64,000 nt of DNA, taken from NCBI RefSeq assembly GCF_014773395.1, contig NZ_JACXAF010000009.1, forward strand, positions 62,001-126,000. The letters run 5' to 3'. Below are positions 31,551 to 40,369 of this stretch, piece by piece. The notes beneath the pieces are model-generated. The model was not told the origin of the DNA. It did no database searches and saw nothing but the letters and a program-made list of their open reading frames with translations. The DNA comes from Neiella litorisoli. GTDB taxonomy: Bacteria > Pseudomonadota > Gammaproteobacteria > Enterobacterales > Neiellaceae. A program made the position numbers and the translations under genes. The stretch's first letter is position 1, and each line of letters begins with the position of its first letter.

Positions 31551-32492
31551 CTAGTAATCCTTTGTCAGCTTACCTGTTGTGCCAACGGATTCGACGATCT
31601 GTGCATCATCTAGACCACAAAACCACTCACCCTTCAGTCGCTTCTTTTTAAACTGCTTGTGCAGACGCTGTTCGAGTTTGGCGGCGCTCCCTTCCACCTC
31701 AAACACAAGCGATAATTCCAAAGCCATTGCATTGGATGTTTGCAACGCTTTAAGGCGCTTCCTAGGTGACTTGCTTATTCCAATTTTGCATTGATCGGTC
31801 TGCTTGATACGGACCACATACAGGTGTTGCTCTTGGTGAAGCTGTCCTGCTCGTAAGTAACCCGAGGGCGTGATTTGTCCGCCCGAACGGCGCGTCAACA
31901 CAAGGCCTGCTGACTTGAGTCCGTCGTACACTCGCTTGACGTCATCATCTGCAATCCCATGTTCAGATTGTTTTGATAGCTCTTTGAGAAATCGCCCGTC
32001 GCTTGGCCAAGCTCCATCGGCTGCATCAAAGATCAAGTCGATAGCGCTGTGAATTCCGAATTTGCGAATGGTCTGTATTCGACGCGCACTGACTGCTTGG
32101 CGCTTGGCATCCGACTTAAGCTTTTGCCGTTCCTTTTTAGTCAGTTTAATGCGTGGGGCTGCAGGTTGCGCTGGTATGGCTTCTTCGTCCACAACAGGCG
32201 GCTGAAGGGTGGGTAAAAAGGCTTGGATCTCTTCAAGGTATATCTTGTTTTTGCCTGCTTTCACAAACGCAATAAAGCGACGCAAGGTGATTTGTTTCCC
32301 CACCAACTTCTTAAGCCAGCCTTTTTCGGCAGGGTATACACCTAGTGCTTTTTGCTGAGCGGTCGTGTAACCGCCGCGGGGAGTCTTTGCTTTGTTGAGG
32401 CGCTCTTGGGTCAATACGATCAGTCGATTCAAAACCACTCCGATATCGATAGCGGTATGGGTTGCCAAAGTTGATGCGCGACAGATACTCAT
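31551..32492 (-). CDS. T5orf172/MUG113-type GIY-YIG-like protein, 313 aa
   Basis: The last 75 residues read L-Y-V-V-R-I-K-Q-T-D-Q-C-K-I-G-I-S, then R-K-R-L-K-A-L-Q-T-S-N, and end with L-K-G-E-W-F. This is the T5orf172/MUG113 version of the GIY-YIG nuclease fold. The N-terminal 200 residues are basic and include a winged-helix-like part. I start at ATG 32492; a GTG at 32594 with GAGAGG would add 34 residues but crosses the start of the plus-strand gene at 32588. The role may be DNA nicking or binding. Confidence 0.68.
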   Translation of the reverse strand: MSICRASTLATHTAIDIGVVLNRLIVLTQERLNKAKTPRGGYTTAQQKALGVYPAEKGWLKKLVGKQITLRRFIAFVKAGKNKIYLEEIQAFLPTLQPPVVDEEAIPAQPAAPRIKLTKKERQKLKSDAKRQAVSARRIQTIRKFGIHSAIDLIFDAADGAWPSDGRFLKELSKQSEHGIADDDVKRVYDGLKSAGLVLTRRSGGQITPSGYLRAGQLHQEQHLYVVRIKQTDQCKIGISKSPRKRLKALQTSNAMALELSLVFEVEGSAAKLEQRLHKQFKKKRLKGEWFCGLDDAQIVESVGTTGKLTKDY

Positions 32493-32587
32493 ACTGCTCG
32501 GATTTGAGCCGGTTAGATTATCACAATCGTACTGGGCGCCGAAGCACCCGATTAGCCATTGCTTACCGCGAAACGAAGGATCAAACG

Positions 32588-32839
32588 ATGACACGAAATC
32601 CCTCTCAATTTTTGGTCGAACAAATCAAATTGGCGGGCTATGACCGCATTCATCCTGGCTCAAGCTTGCGCTTTATTCGAGCATTGCTCCCACAGCTCCC
32701 GCGACAATGGCAGAGCCTCAATAGCGATGCATTGGTCAAAAAAGTGCGTCAACAGTGTGAGATGGCCGTCAGTGCGAATTTGCTCACCCGCAAGCGCATG
32801 AACGGCATCACAGGCTATGTCTATTTTGTGGTGGCGTAG
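32588..32839 (+). CDS. Hypothetical protein, 83 aa
   Basis: The ATG at 32588 has GAAGGA upstream, in a 24-base leader that matches that of the 23910 gene at 22 positions. The protein is basic with L-L-P-Q-L-P-R-Q-W and a K-K-V-R-Q-Q-C helix. It is divergent to the T5orf172-like gene. No family recognised. Confidence 0.55.
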   Translation: MTRNPSQFLVEQIKLAGYDRIHPGSSLRFIRALLPQLPRQWQSLNSDALVKKVRQQCEMAVSANLLTRKRMNGITGYVYFVVA

Positions 32840-32948
32840 CTTGGTAGTCCTTCTGTGTCGGTCTTGGACATTGGTGAAAATAGGGGGTAGCCCCGTTAGG
32901 AAGTCGTCATAGGATGAATTCATACTAAAAAACACCAGAGAAACCACC

Positions 32949-34070
32949 ATGCCTATTCGCTTGATTGTCCTTGCAGCTAAAGAAGCCAACCGGATCACGT
33001 ATACCGGCAAACTGAGTTATGCCGAATTGTCAGCCAACTTTGAGCAACTTCCAACCGAAGGAGTTCCGTCTGAGCTGAAGCAGCAGCGGGACTTAACCAG
33101 TGCTCGTGCTAACGCGATTCGCAAGTACCTCACTGACAATGACGACTACTCATTTCCTGGTGTAGTTGCCATCATCAAAGGCTTCACCTTCTCCCGTGCT
33201 GATTTGACAATGGCAGGTCAACCGTATGGTCAAGCCCATGTCCAAGTGGGTGAGATGGTGATCCCGGACGATGCAGTGCGCTTTCTTGCCGATGGACAAG
33301 GGCGACTTGGTGGCATTAGCAAAGCATTGCCTCAGAAGCCGGAGTTGGCCGATAGCTTCATTGATATCAAAATCATTGAAGGAACCACCATTGAGCAACA
33401 CCAGCGCATCTTTGTGGATTACAACCGCAATGCGAAGAAAACATCCGAAGCCATCAACCTGACAATGGATACGCGTGAAGTGAAATCGCGCTTCACCAAG
33501 GCTGTACTCAATTCGTTTCCAGAAGCGCTTCGCTCGCGCTTTGACATGGAAAAAACCGGTGTTAGCGGTTCGACATCGTTCCTGTGGACGATCAATCAGC
33601 TGGCATCGTTCTTGGTCAACTATACCGGCTTAACCGCCAAGCAAATGGAAGAGGTATTGGCTGATGAGGCGGCAATGTCAGTTTACATTCGCCATATTGG
33701 CCAGTTCTTTGAAAAGCTCATTGCCAATCCTCAAATTGAGGCCGCACTGAGTGGAAAGATTAGCGCCGCTAGTGTCCGAGAGGATTACGTGTTTGGTACC
33801 GCGGTCATGCTCGAAGCGCTTGGTCAAGTCGGTCATGCGGTGTCAGCTTACTTTCTGATGAATGGTACCGAAGACTGGAGCCGATTGGATGGCTTGGCTC
33901 ACGTCGACTTTCAGCGACTGGCCAAGCACTGGCAAGGTCGCTGTGTCGGTGCGGAGGGTGAAATGGTCAAGAACAAGCGCGCCAAATGCCTCTCGGCCGT
34001 TACCATCATCACAAGCTTGGGGTTACCACTCACGCCTGAACTCGCTGAAACACTGTCGGCCGCAGCATAA
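32949..34070 (+). CDS. DndB-like DGQHR-domain protein, 373 aa
   Basis: The layout fits DndB: L-S-Y-A-E-L near the start, Q-R-D-L-T-S-A-R-A-N-A-I-R-K-Y-L, F-P-G-V-V-A-I-I, then the D-G-Q-x-R-L-G-G-I signature at 115-123 (here DGQGR, the usual His replaced by Gly), and Q-R-I-F-V-D-Y-N-R-N-A-K-K. DndB regulates DNA phosphorothioation genes; similar domains also occur in 7-deazaguanine modification clusters. The DndC-like gene follows 0.5 kb downstream, which supports a modification context. A short gene (34081) is coupled, ten bases on. Confidence 0.78.
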   Translation: MPIRLIVLAAKEANRITYTGKLSYAELSANFEQLPTEGVPSELKQQRDLTSARANAIRKYLTDNDDYSFPGVVAIIKGFTFSRADLTMAGQPYGQAHVQVGEMVIPDDAVRFLADGQGRLGGISKALPQKPELADSFIDIKIIEGTTIEQHQRIFVDYNRNAKKTSEAINLTMDTREVKSRFTKAVLNSFPEALRSRFDMEKTGVSGSTSFLWTINQLASFLVNYTGLTAKQMEEVLADEAAMSVYIRHIGQFFEKLIANPQIEAALSGKISAASVREDYVFGTAVMLEALGQVGHAVSAYFLMNGTEDWSRLDGLAHVDFQRLAKHWQGRCVGAEGEMVKNKRAKCLSAVTIITSLGLPLTPELAETLSAAA

Positions 34071-34080
34071 GGAGAGCGCT

Positions 34081-34311
34081 ATGAATCCGGTACTGTTCAA
34101 CGCCCTGCATTTAGTCTGCCCTGAGTTTCAAATCCAAATGCGCCGCCATCTGGCCAAGCAGCCGGTCGGCCAGCTGGTTCATATTCAGACCAAAGCACCC
34201 AATGCTGAGCGTGATGTCAGGCTCTATGCTGCGCATTCCAATCATAAAGTGGTCGCCTGTCAGAAGGAGCAGACGGTTACCCACATCATGGTGAAAATTG
34301 GCGCCTCGTAG
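34081..34311 (+). CDS. Hypothetical protein, 76 aa
   Basis: The ATG at 34081 has GGAGAG upstream and lies ten bases after the DndB-like gene. The product is small and basic with Q-I-Q-M-R-R-H-L near the start. No family recognised; it is likely to be made together with the DndB-like protein. Confidence 0.55.
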   Translation: MNPVLFNALHLVCPEFQIQMRRHLAKQPVGQLVHIQTKAPNAERDVRLYAAHSNHKVVACQKEQTVTHIMVKIGAS

Positions 34312-34467
34312 GGGTACAGTGCGGCAGCAGCCGTACCGGGCGGCGATAAAATAAATGGGCCCAAACTCTCAAGAGTCGCGCGGCAGCTGACTGCAGACAT
34401 CGTAGCGGTTACTCCATGACGCTCCGATGCCCTAACAAGTAATGCGCAGCCTGCGCTGCTCTGTTGT

Positions 34468-34528
34468 GTCCGGTCGCGACACTGCTGAGCATGGCTCCGA
34501 TTGCCGCAACAACAACCGGACGTATCGT
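34468..34528 (+). promoter_or_regulatory. Composite element before the DndC-like gene
   Basis: GTCCGGTCGCGAC (34468-34480, arms GTGTC/GACAC) is followed after 20 bp by TTGCCG (34501), 16 bp and TATCGT (34523-34528). The start codon is 35 bp further. Confidence 0.6.
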
Positions 34529-34563
34529 AATAGCTAAGCCAACTGACAACGCTAGAGCCAACG

Positions 34564-37500
34564 ATGACCACTGCCATTCCTGAAACCTTTGCCGAGTTCT
34601 ACAACGACCAAGAAGCGGTCACTACGATTGATGGTACTCAAGCGCAGCTCGATGCTGATAAGCAGCTCTACAGCATGTTCCGCACCATGGTGGATGACAT
34701 CAAGCTGCTCAAAGGGCAGGGCTACCAAACGACCGTCGCTTGGTCGAAAGGCAAAGACTCGACCTGTGTTCTGTTGGCCGAGCTTCAAGCTCAACGTGAG
34801 TTTCTGAGCGAAAACCCTACTTTTGCGCCAGCCAACAACCCTGTGGTGGTCACCTCCATTGATACCGGTGTGGAAAATGTCTGGATCCAAATTCATGGCC
34901 GCTATGAGGAGCAGCGGCTCAAGCGCTACTGCAGACGTGTGGGATTAACTCTTGAGCTGCTGACTGCTCGACCTCCTTTGGCAGAGCGCTGGACCAGCTT
35001 GTTTCTGACTGCCCACAAGCTGCCATCCGTCGGCCGCTTAAACAATGATTGCTCCGTGATCTTAAAGATTGACCAAAGCGCACGGTTGCTCAAGACCATC
35101 AATGAACGTTTCGGCTCCGATCGTGTGGTGACTTTGCTGGGGTCGCGCATTGAAGAGAGTCTCTCTCGCGCTGAGTCGATTCGTCGACACAGCAACGATG
35201 TTGCTGTTGATGAGGTGATGGCAAACGGCAAAAGTAGCAAGGTATTCATGCCGATCCGAGATTGGACCTATGAAGATGTCATGGGCCTACTGAGCCGTGC
35301 CGGCAGCAATCCTCAAAGTCGTCCTTCACCCGAGTATGCCATTCCGGGCTACGGCGAAAACTTCCGGATCTTGCGCGTGATTTATGGCGATGCAGATTCT
35401 GGTAGCTGTCCTGTCTCTGCCCACAAGATCAAAGGGGCTAACAAGCAAGCCGGTTGTGGAGGCAGTCGCTTTGGCTGCGGTTTATGCCTGAAAGTGCCGC
35501 GTGACCGCTCCGTGGAAAATCAGAATCAGAAGGTGCGCTACAAACACTTGCAAGGGGATTTGAAAAAAGTCCGCGATTACATTTTCTCGGTATCGCAAGA
35601 CGTCAGGCATCGCACGTACCATGCCCGGGCCATCGATACGGAAACTGGCCATGTGGTGCTTCAGCCAAACGTCCTGAACGCCATGACGATTGAACGGATT
35701 GCACTGTATTTGATGCAGCTGACCGATGACGACGCCAAACGTGCTGAGCACTTCAAAGGGTTGGTCGCTCAAGGTCACGCCGCATTAATGACCGATCCGG
35801 GCTATGCCGACATCATGACCGATCCTGAATTGTCGCTTGAAGACCGTGATGAACTACGCCAGGTCTATGTCGAAGGCGCTCAACAGCACCTGATCAACAT
35901 TCTTGGCGTTGAAGAAGCGGTCTACTTGGATGCCATTCATTCACGGGATGGCGTGCGACTGCCTCCGTATCGAATGACTGCCTTATTGGCAGCAGTCCAT
36001 GCCGGTAAGCGCCTGCCATACCCTCGTGTCGATCTATCCAAAGTGCGAGTTGATGCTATTCCTGATGCGCGAATGATGCCGATTGATGAATTGCCAGTGA
36101 CCCCCATCTTCCGTCCGACCGATATTATTGAGGCAGATTTTCGGAGTGGCTGTGTGTCGGTGAACAACGATGCCAGCGAGTCGTATACGTTAGTGGTGCG
36201 TCAATCGAGCGAGAATACGCCAACATGGTCACTGTCGTTCAAGGGACGCATCGTGCCGCTGCATGCACTATTAGAAGAAGATCTGGCGGATATCAAAGCT
36301 GAGATGCTTGCAGCGTTGGCTTCGTCCGAACGGAGCGAAATAAAACGCGTGATCAAGCTGCGCCATCGTCGGGAATACGCACTGCCCCAGCAGGTCAATA
36401 GCTCCGGTGTAAAAGCCGAACCATATCGTAATTGGTCGCGCCGAAAAGCCACTGTGAAAAAAGGTGTGATCAGCAAAGGGCGCTCCTCGGTGTTGTTCTA
36501 TCGCTTCGATAGTCGCAGCCTGTTGGAGCGCGCCCATGTTCAGGCCAGACCGTTTTGGTTGCCGAGCTGGACACGAACCGAAGCCCGAATTTACAGTGAT
36601 GTCCGCGATGTGACCATGTTGCCCGAACATCAGTCCAACGTTGGGTACGCCATCAACCCCGAAGCACTGAGCGACTGGCTGCAGTTTAGTGCCGAGCATG
36701 CCTTTGATGCACATAATGACGCCGTGCTAAGTGCCCAGAAAAAACGATACAGTCGCTTTCGCTACGCTGGTGTCGGTGTCTTTGAAGAGCTGCTGCGACA
36801 AGGGGTGCTGTGTCTTAACAGTGGTACTGAAGCCACCAGCCAAGCAATCAGTGACCGCACCGCCATGTTTAATCGCATGGGTCTGTTCGAGCGCAAAGAC
36901 AATCGAACCTTAGCGCAAGCTGGGATCTCCATGAGCGAGTATCGTCAAATCAAAGCCAAGCGGGTCGCAACATTACGCCAAGACCGAACGGCGTCACGTC
37001 GCCGCGCGGCACAAATGCTGGAGAACGTGAAGGACAGTCCGGCAGCCTATGCCGCGACAGCTCTATCGGATGCCGCGGCTGTCCTGATGCAGCACTACCA
37101 GTCCATCTATTCCGAGTGGCTGGCCTATGCACTAGGCGTCCATCTCGGTCAGACCGGGTTCGATGACGTCAACTTTCAAGCTCGGGCGAAGGTGAGCCGG
37201 ATTTGGCTGGATGAAACAGAGACAATGCTGGCTGATGTGGATGTGCTGAGCAAAACCGTGCTGCTCGATGAGCACCGGGCCGCGCTCAACTCCGACTGGC
37301 AAATCAAAGCTGCCATGGTGCGCGACCTTGCACAATATCAGCAGCAGCTTGAAACACTCCGTACCCAGGCACAACAGCAGCTGCAAACCCGCGTGTTTTC
37401 TCAACAGGAAGTGGTGCCGTATTGGTTGTTGCTCGTTCAGATGGTGCTCGCAGGCTTGCCACAGGCCACTGAACTGAGCGGTTGGCATATCGCTCGAGTT

Positions 37501-37662
37501 GAGCAAGCTCAGCACGATGCCCGTGCGTTCTTTTCGAAGCTCCAAGGTTTGGATGCAGCTCCGGAGCAACCAAACGGCATTGCCATAATGCCTGCCGCGC
37601 TGGTGGGTCGTCATAGCAAATTGGCGATGGCGAATGCGTTGGTGCAGAGCGCACAGCCATAA
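34564..37662 (+). CDS. DndC-like PAPS-reductase-family protein, long form, 1032 aa
   Basis: A PP-loop S-K-G-K-D-S-T at 61-67 is followed by D-T-G-V-E-N, N-D-C-S-V-I-L-K and L-G-S-R-I-E-E-S-L-S-R-A, all as in DndC/PAPS reductases. Four cysteines at 282, 298, 305 and 308 (S-C-P, G-C-G-G, G-C-G-L-C) fit a 4Fe-4S site. DndC itself is about 500 residues; here a C-terminal extension of about 550 residues of unknown type, partly coiled, is present. DndC activates sulfur transfer to DNA. DndA, DndD and DndE are not in the window, so classical phosphorothioation is not shown. Confidence 0.82.
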   Translation: MTTAIPETFAEFYNDQEAVTTIDGTQAQLDADKQLYSMFRTMVDDIKLLKGQGYQTTVAWSKGKDSTCVLLAELQAQREFLSENPTFAPANNPVVVTSIDTGVENVWIQIHGRYEEQRLKRYCRRVGLTLELLTARPPLAERWTSLFLTAHKLPSVGRLNNDCSVILKIDQSARLLKTINERFGSDRVVTLLGSRIEESLSRAESIRRHSNDVAVDEVMANGKSSKVFMPIRDWTYEDVMGLLSRAGSNPQSRPSPEYAIPGYGENFRILRVIYGDADSGSCPVSAHKIKGANKQAGCGGSRFGCGLCLKVPRDRSVENQNQKVRYKHLQGDLKKVRDYIFSVSQDVRHRTYHARAIDTETGHVVLQPNVLNAMTIERIALYLMQLTDDDAKRAEHFKGLVAQGHAALMTDPGYADIMTDPELSLEDRDELRQVYVEGAQQHLINILGVEEAVYLDAIHSRDGVRLPPYRMTALLAAVHAGKRLPYPRVDLSKVRVDAIPDARMMPIDELPVTPIFRPTDIIEADFRSGCVSVNNDASESYTLVVRQSSENTPTWSLSFKGRIVPLHALLEEDLADIKAEMLAALASSERSEIKRVIKLRHRREYALPQQVNSSGVKAEPYRNWSRRKATVKKGVISKGRSSVLFYRFDSRSLLERAHVQARPFWLPSWTRTEARIYSDVRDVTMLPEHQSNVGYAINPEALSDWLQFSAEHAFDAHNDAVLSAQKKRYSRFRYAGVGVFEELLRQGVLCLNSGTEATSQAISDRTAMFNRMGLFERKDNRTLAQAGISMSEYRQIKAKRVATLRQDRTASRRRAAQMLENVKDSPAAYAATALSDAAAVLMQHYQSIYSEWLAYALGVHLGQTGFDDVNFQARAKVSRIWLDETETMLADVDVLSKTVLLDEHRAALNSDWQIKAAMVRDLAQYQQQLETLRTQAQQQLQTRVFSQQEVVPYWLLLVQMVLAGLPQATELSGWHIARVEQAQHDARAFFSKLQGLDAAPEQPNGIAIMPAALVGRHSKLAMANALVQSAQP

Positions 37663-37676
37663 TAATTCCTGGCGAA

Positions 37677-37746
37677 GTCGTTACCGGACAGCTCTAAGAC
37701 GCCGTGTTATTTGCCTTGTTGCGGTGGGTGAGCGCGGGTGCATCAT
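37677..37746 (+). promoter_or_regulatory. Composite element before the 37781 gene
   Basis: GTCGTTACCGGAC (37677-37689) is followed after 29 bp by TTGCGG (37719), 16 bp and CATCAT (37741-37746). The start codon is 34 bp further. Confidence 0.5.
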
Positions 37747-37780
37747 GCTACTACACCCTCTTTAACGACAGGAATTACGC

Positions 37781-38311
37781 ATGGCTGATTACTATTCAAG
37801 TGCAAGTTTTGTTGTGGCAATGACCGCTGAGCAAGCCGCTGTTGCGGCGACCATCTTACATCTTGTTCAAGATGAAGATCATCCTGATTTGCTCGCGCGT
37901 CGTCCTTCCAGAGCCTTGCGTCAGGAGTACGCGCCCGAAGTGCTCAGTCGAGCCCGTCGCATTCGTCGGCTACTTATTAACAATGGCGATATGGAGCTGG
38001 ATTACTTGGCGCTAGAGTTTGACTTCGAACCCATGACATCTGAGGGGGCCACGGGGCTTTGGGTCAGCGATTGTGGCGAGCATATCAACGGAAACAAAGC
38101 GGCGACCTGCATTCAAGAGCTGCTGCGACACTTTGGCTTGGATCACCCCGTCGGTTTTGAAGTCGCGTACCACTGCTCGAAAGCTCGCCTTGATGCATTC
38201 GGTGGGTGTGCTTTTTTTATAACTCGTAAGTCAATTCGCTGGAACTCGACCATGTGCTGGCTTGAACAACAGTTCCAACGCCTAAAGGCTCGAACTTCTA
38301 CGACGGATTAA
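37781..38311 (+). CDS. Hypothetical protein, 176 aa (conserved plasmid/phage type)
   Basis: The protein begins A-D-Y-Y-S-S-A-S-F-V-V and later shows G-L-W-V-S-D-C-G-E and A-Y-H-C-S-K-A-R-L-D-A-F-G-G-C-A. This arrangement recalls uncharacterised proteins of plasmids and phages in which L-W-V and C-S-x-P/A-R-x-D-x-F-G-G are shared. No function known. Confidence 0.6.
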   Translation: MADYYSSASFVVAMTAEQAAVAATILHLVQDEDHPDLLARRPSRALRQEYAPEVLSRARRIRRLLINNGDMELDYLALEFDFEPMTSEGATGLWVSDCGEHINGNKAATCIQELLRHFGLDHPVGFEVAYHCSKARLDAFGGCAFFITRKSIRWNSTMCWLEQQFQRLKARTSTTD

Positions 38312-38405
38312 TTGGCCTAATTTGTCGCGAATCGACTGGCTAGTTGGCCTGACCCTCATTGGGTTGACTGGCACAGTCTTTTTATACATTCAGAAGGACT
38401 TTTTT

Positions 38406-38684
38406 ATGCAATCTATTCATAACTATCGTCAGCACGTCTTGAGCGCTTGGAAAGAAGGGTATCAAGCACGGTTGATTGTTCAGGCTTGCCTGATCGTCAC
38501 AAGCCTCGTTGTCGCGCTGATGGCTTCTCCAATCTTTTATGGCGTAGGTGGGCTGTTCGAAAAAACGGTAGAGCAATGGATGATTGGCTGGTTTCAGCTT
38601 CATGTTCTCGCCGCAGCGGTAGCACTCGTGGTGATGCATTTCGCATGGCTCTATCACCATGCTGCCAACCGTCAGCAGATGTAG
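38406..38684 (+). CDS. Small membrane protein, 92 aa
   Basis: The ATG at 38406 has AAGGA upstream. Two hydrophobic helices (about 24-45 and 62-82) flank an F-E-K-T-V-E-Q-W-M segment. A GTCGCGAATCGAC repeat lies at 38324-38336 and a TTGACT/TACATT pair at 38364/38385, variants of the common composite element. No family recognised. Confidence 0.55.
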   Translation: MQSIHNYRQHVLSAWKEGYQARLIVQACLIVTSLVVALMASPIFYGVGGLFEKTVEQWMIGWFQLHVLAAAVALVVMHFAWLYHHAANRQQM

Positions 38685-38712
38685 CTAGCCGACAAGTCCC
38701 ATAGCTAGTCTG

Positions 38713-38740
38713 TTGCGCCAAGTCTGTCGAGCGCCATGAT
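38713..38740 (+). promoter_or_regulatory. Promoter-like box before the 38769 gene
   Basis: TTGCGC (38713), 16 bp, CATGAT (38735-38740); start codon 28 bp further. GTAGCTAGCCGAC at 38681-38693 is a one-mismatch form of the upstream repeat, 19 bp away. Confidence 0.45.
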
Positions 38741-38768
38741 GAGTGCATTGAATCCATTGGAGATCACC

Positions 38769-39206
38769 ATGACCCACTCAATGCCAGCGGGCATCAAAAC
38801 CACCCGCAAACAAGTCTTTGACTTCGATACAGCCATTCGCAATGGCGTTGCTTACGATCAACACCGTGATGAGCACGCCATTGTGGCACATGGCAAACAG
38901 CATTTGATCACTGAACATGACCAAATCGAATATTGCTTCGATGCCTCCGGCCGACAGTTCAGCTCATTCCCAAAAGTTCAGCTGCAGTTCCCGTCAGTCA
39001 CTGAAATTAAGCTTTGGCCCTATCTTATCTACAACACGCGAACCATGACCGTGGTTGAGATGCATCAGTCGAGCAAAGGTTATGGCGCGGCCAAGCGTAA
39101 CGATAAATGGGAATGCATCAATATCACGCACCCTGCGAGCAAAAAGACGCTTGCCGCACTGGGTATTCATCAAACTACTTGGCTTGAACCGAAGGGCGGT
39201 CAGTGA
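38769..39206 (+). CDS. Hypothetical protein, 145 aa
   Basis: The ATG at 38769 has GGAG upstream; a frame start at 38736 lies inside the promoter-like box. The chain is soluble and beta-rich with K-L-W-P-Y-L-I-Y-N-T-R near 82. No family recognised. Confidence 0.55.
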   Translation: MTHSMPAGIKTTRKQVFDFDTAIRNGVAYDQHRDEHAIVAHGKQHLITEHDQIEYCFDASGRQFSSFPKVQLQFPSVTEIKLWPYLIYNTRTMTVVEMHQSSKGYGAAKRNDKWECINITHPASKKTLAALGIHQTTWLEPKGGQ

Positions 39207-39267
39207 GTATTTGCTGGCTCGCGACAGAGCCGCAAGAACGAGTCCATTGCAAATAAAGGAAACCTCT

Positions 39268-39522
39268 ATGTCCACCAATGCTCAACAAACACAGCGCGTT
39301 GCACGGCTTATTGCAACTCTGAAACTAATAATGATCGTTGGTGGCATTGCTGCTTATGTCTATTGGGATTCCGGCTTTGCGTGGTCTGTCGATCATGGAC
39401 AGGCACTATCACGATTTTTGTCCACCATGATTTTCTCGATCCCATGGGTACTTGTTGTTTGTTGGTTCGCCAACAGGACGGTTTGCTTATTCGGCTCCGG
39501 TCTGCGCCGCACAACGCAATGA
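39268..39522 (+). CDS. Small membrane protein, 84 aa
   Basis: The ATG at 39268 has AAAGGA upstream. Two hydrophobic helices (about 16-36 and 48-66). No family recognised. Confidence 0.55.
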   Translation: MSTNAQQTQRVARLIATLKLIMIVGGIAAYVYWDSGFAWSVDHGQALSRFLSTMIFSIPWVLVVCWFANRTVCLFGSGLRRTTQ

Positions 39523-39530
39523 TGCTCCGA

Positions 39531-39558
39531 TTGCGCTGCTATGACTCAGTGATACGTT
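39531..39558 (+). promoter_or_regulatory. Promoter-like box before the 39597 gene
   Basis: TTGCGC (39531), 16 bp, TACGTT (39553-39558); start codon 38 bp further. Confidence 0.5.
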
Positions 39559-39596
39559 CAGATGGTCCATGACTTTTACTCAAACGGGAGCCCATC

Positions 39597-39800
39597 ATGA
39601 CGCTGAAAGACAGATTGCAAGCCAATGGCATTGAAGCCGACCACTTAGACAGCCTGGTGCATCAGATTGCCACTGAACATGCGCAAGGCATTAACAATAG
39701 TGGGATAGCCTCCCAACTGCGCTATTTGGAGTCCCAAGGCGTCAGTGAAACTGCGATTTGTAAGCATCTCGCTATTGCAGTAAGCGAACCGCAACGATGA
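39597..39800 (+). CDS. Small helical protein, 67 aa
   Basis: The ATG at 39597 has GGGAG upstream. The chain is helical and acidic, with L-V-H-Q-I-A-T-E-H-A-Q-G-I near the centre and S-E-T-A-I-C-K-H-L near the end. It overlaps the next gene by four bases. No family recognised. Confidence 0.5.
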   Translation: MTLKDRLQANGIEADHLDSLVHQIATEHAQGINNSGIASQLRYLESQGVSETAICKHLAIAVSEPQR

Positions 39801-40246
39801 GCAATCTAAAACATGGCTTTGACAGCCTAAATCCATCCATCAACCCTGATAGTGTGATGCTCAACCGGGCATTGCTCGGCAGTGCTGAGTTACAACAACT
39901 GGTGTCGCTCTTTGACGAACAGCGGTTGAACGTGGGTCATTTACATGTGGCATTCAACACCAACGCACCAGATCCACGGCCGGATGGCGTTGAGGACTTA
40001 AAAGGTTGGTTATGGTGGCTCTGTGTTCAGGTTGAGGAGCAGTTCTGCTACGAATCGCCGCAATCGAAGTACGCCAACATTGCAGCGCTCATCGGCTCTG
40101 CCATCAATGAATTTCAACTGGATACAAGCCTTCGCATTCAAGACTTCATTATTGACGGCTCATCAAAACCTTTTCCGCTTACTGACATGCAAGTCCATAT
40201 GCATTCATTGGTTAGCAAGCTCAACGCTCTTCGAGCGAAGTTCTAA
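39797..40246 (+). CDS. Hypothetical protein, 149 aa
   Basis: Coupled to the 67-residue gene by an ATGA overlap. The chain is soluble and helical with a W-L-W-W-L-C-V-Q-V-E-E-Q segment near 73. No family recognised. A perfect hairpin follows five bases after the stop. Confidence 0.55.
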   Translation: MSNLKHGFDSLNPSINPDSVMLNRALLGSAELQQLVSLFDEQRLNVGHLHVAFNTNAPDPRPDGVEDLKGWLWWLCVQVEEQFCYESPQSKYANIAALIGSAINEFQLDTSLRIQDFIIDGSSKPFPLTDMQVHMHSLVSKLNALRAKF

Positions 40247-40250
40247 CGCC

Positions 40251-40277
40251 CTACTGTGTCCAGTTAGGACACAGTAG
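40251..40277 (+). terminator. Hairpin after the 39597-40246 pair
   Basis: CTACTGTGTCC-AGTTA-GGACACAGTAG is an 11-bp perfect stem. There is no T-run, so it may be a weak terminator. Its centre is also a GTC-N7-GAC repeat of the composite-element type. Confidence 0.5.
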
Positions 40278-40338
40278 GGTTCACTTTGTACTGCCATTGT
40301 GGATGACTGATTGCTGGACCGATAATAACGGTTAACGT
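40258..40338 (+). promoter_or_regulatory. Composite element before the Cys-rich gene
   Basis: GTCCAGTTAGGAC (40258-40270) is followed after 40 bp by TTGCTG (40311), 16 bp and TAACGT (40333-40338). The start codon is 31 bp further. Confidence 0.5.
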
Positions 40339-40369
40339 GCTGGTTTCTATAAACGCGCGGAGCTAACTC

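Noticed and set aside
32493-32594. GTG extension of the T5orf172-like gene
   Set aside because: It has a fair ribosome binding site but crosses the plus-strand promoter/leader, and the added residues look like read-through of a leader.
32949-37662. Calling a complete Dnd phosphorothioation system
   Set aside because: Only DndB- and DndC-like proteins are seen; DndA, DndD and DndE are not in the window.
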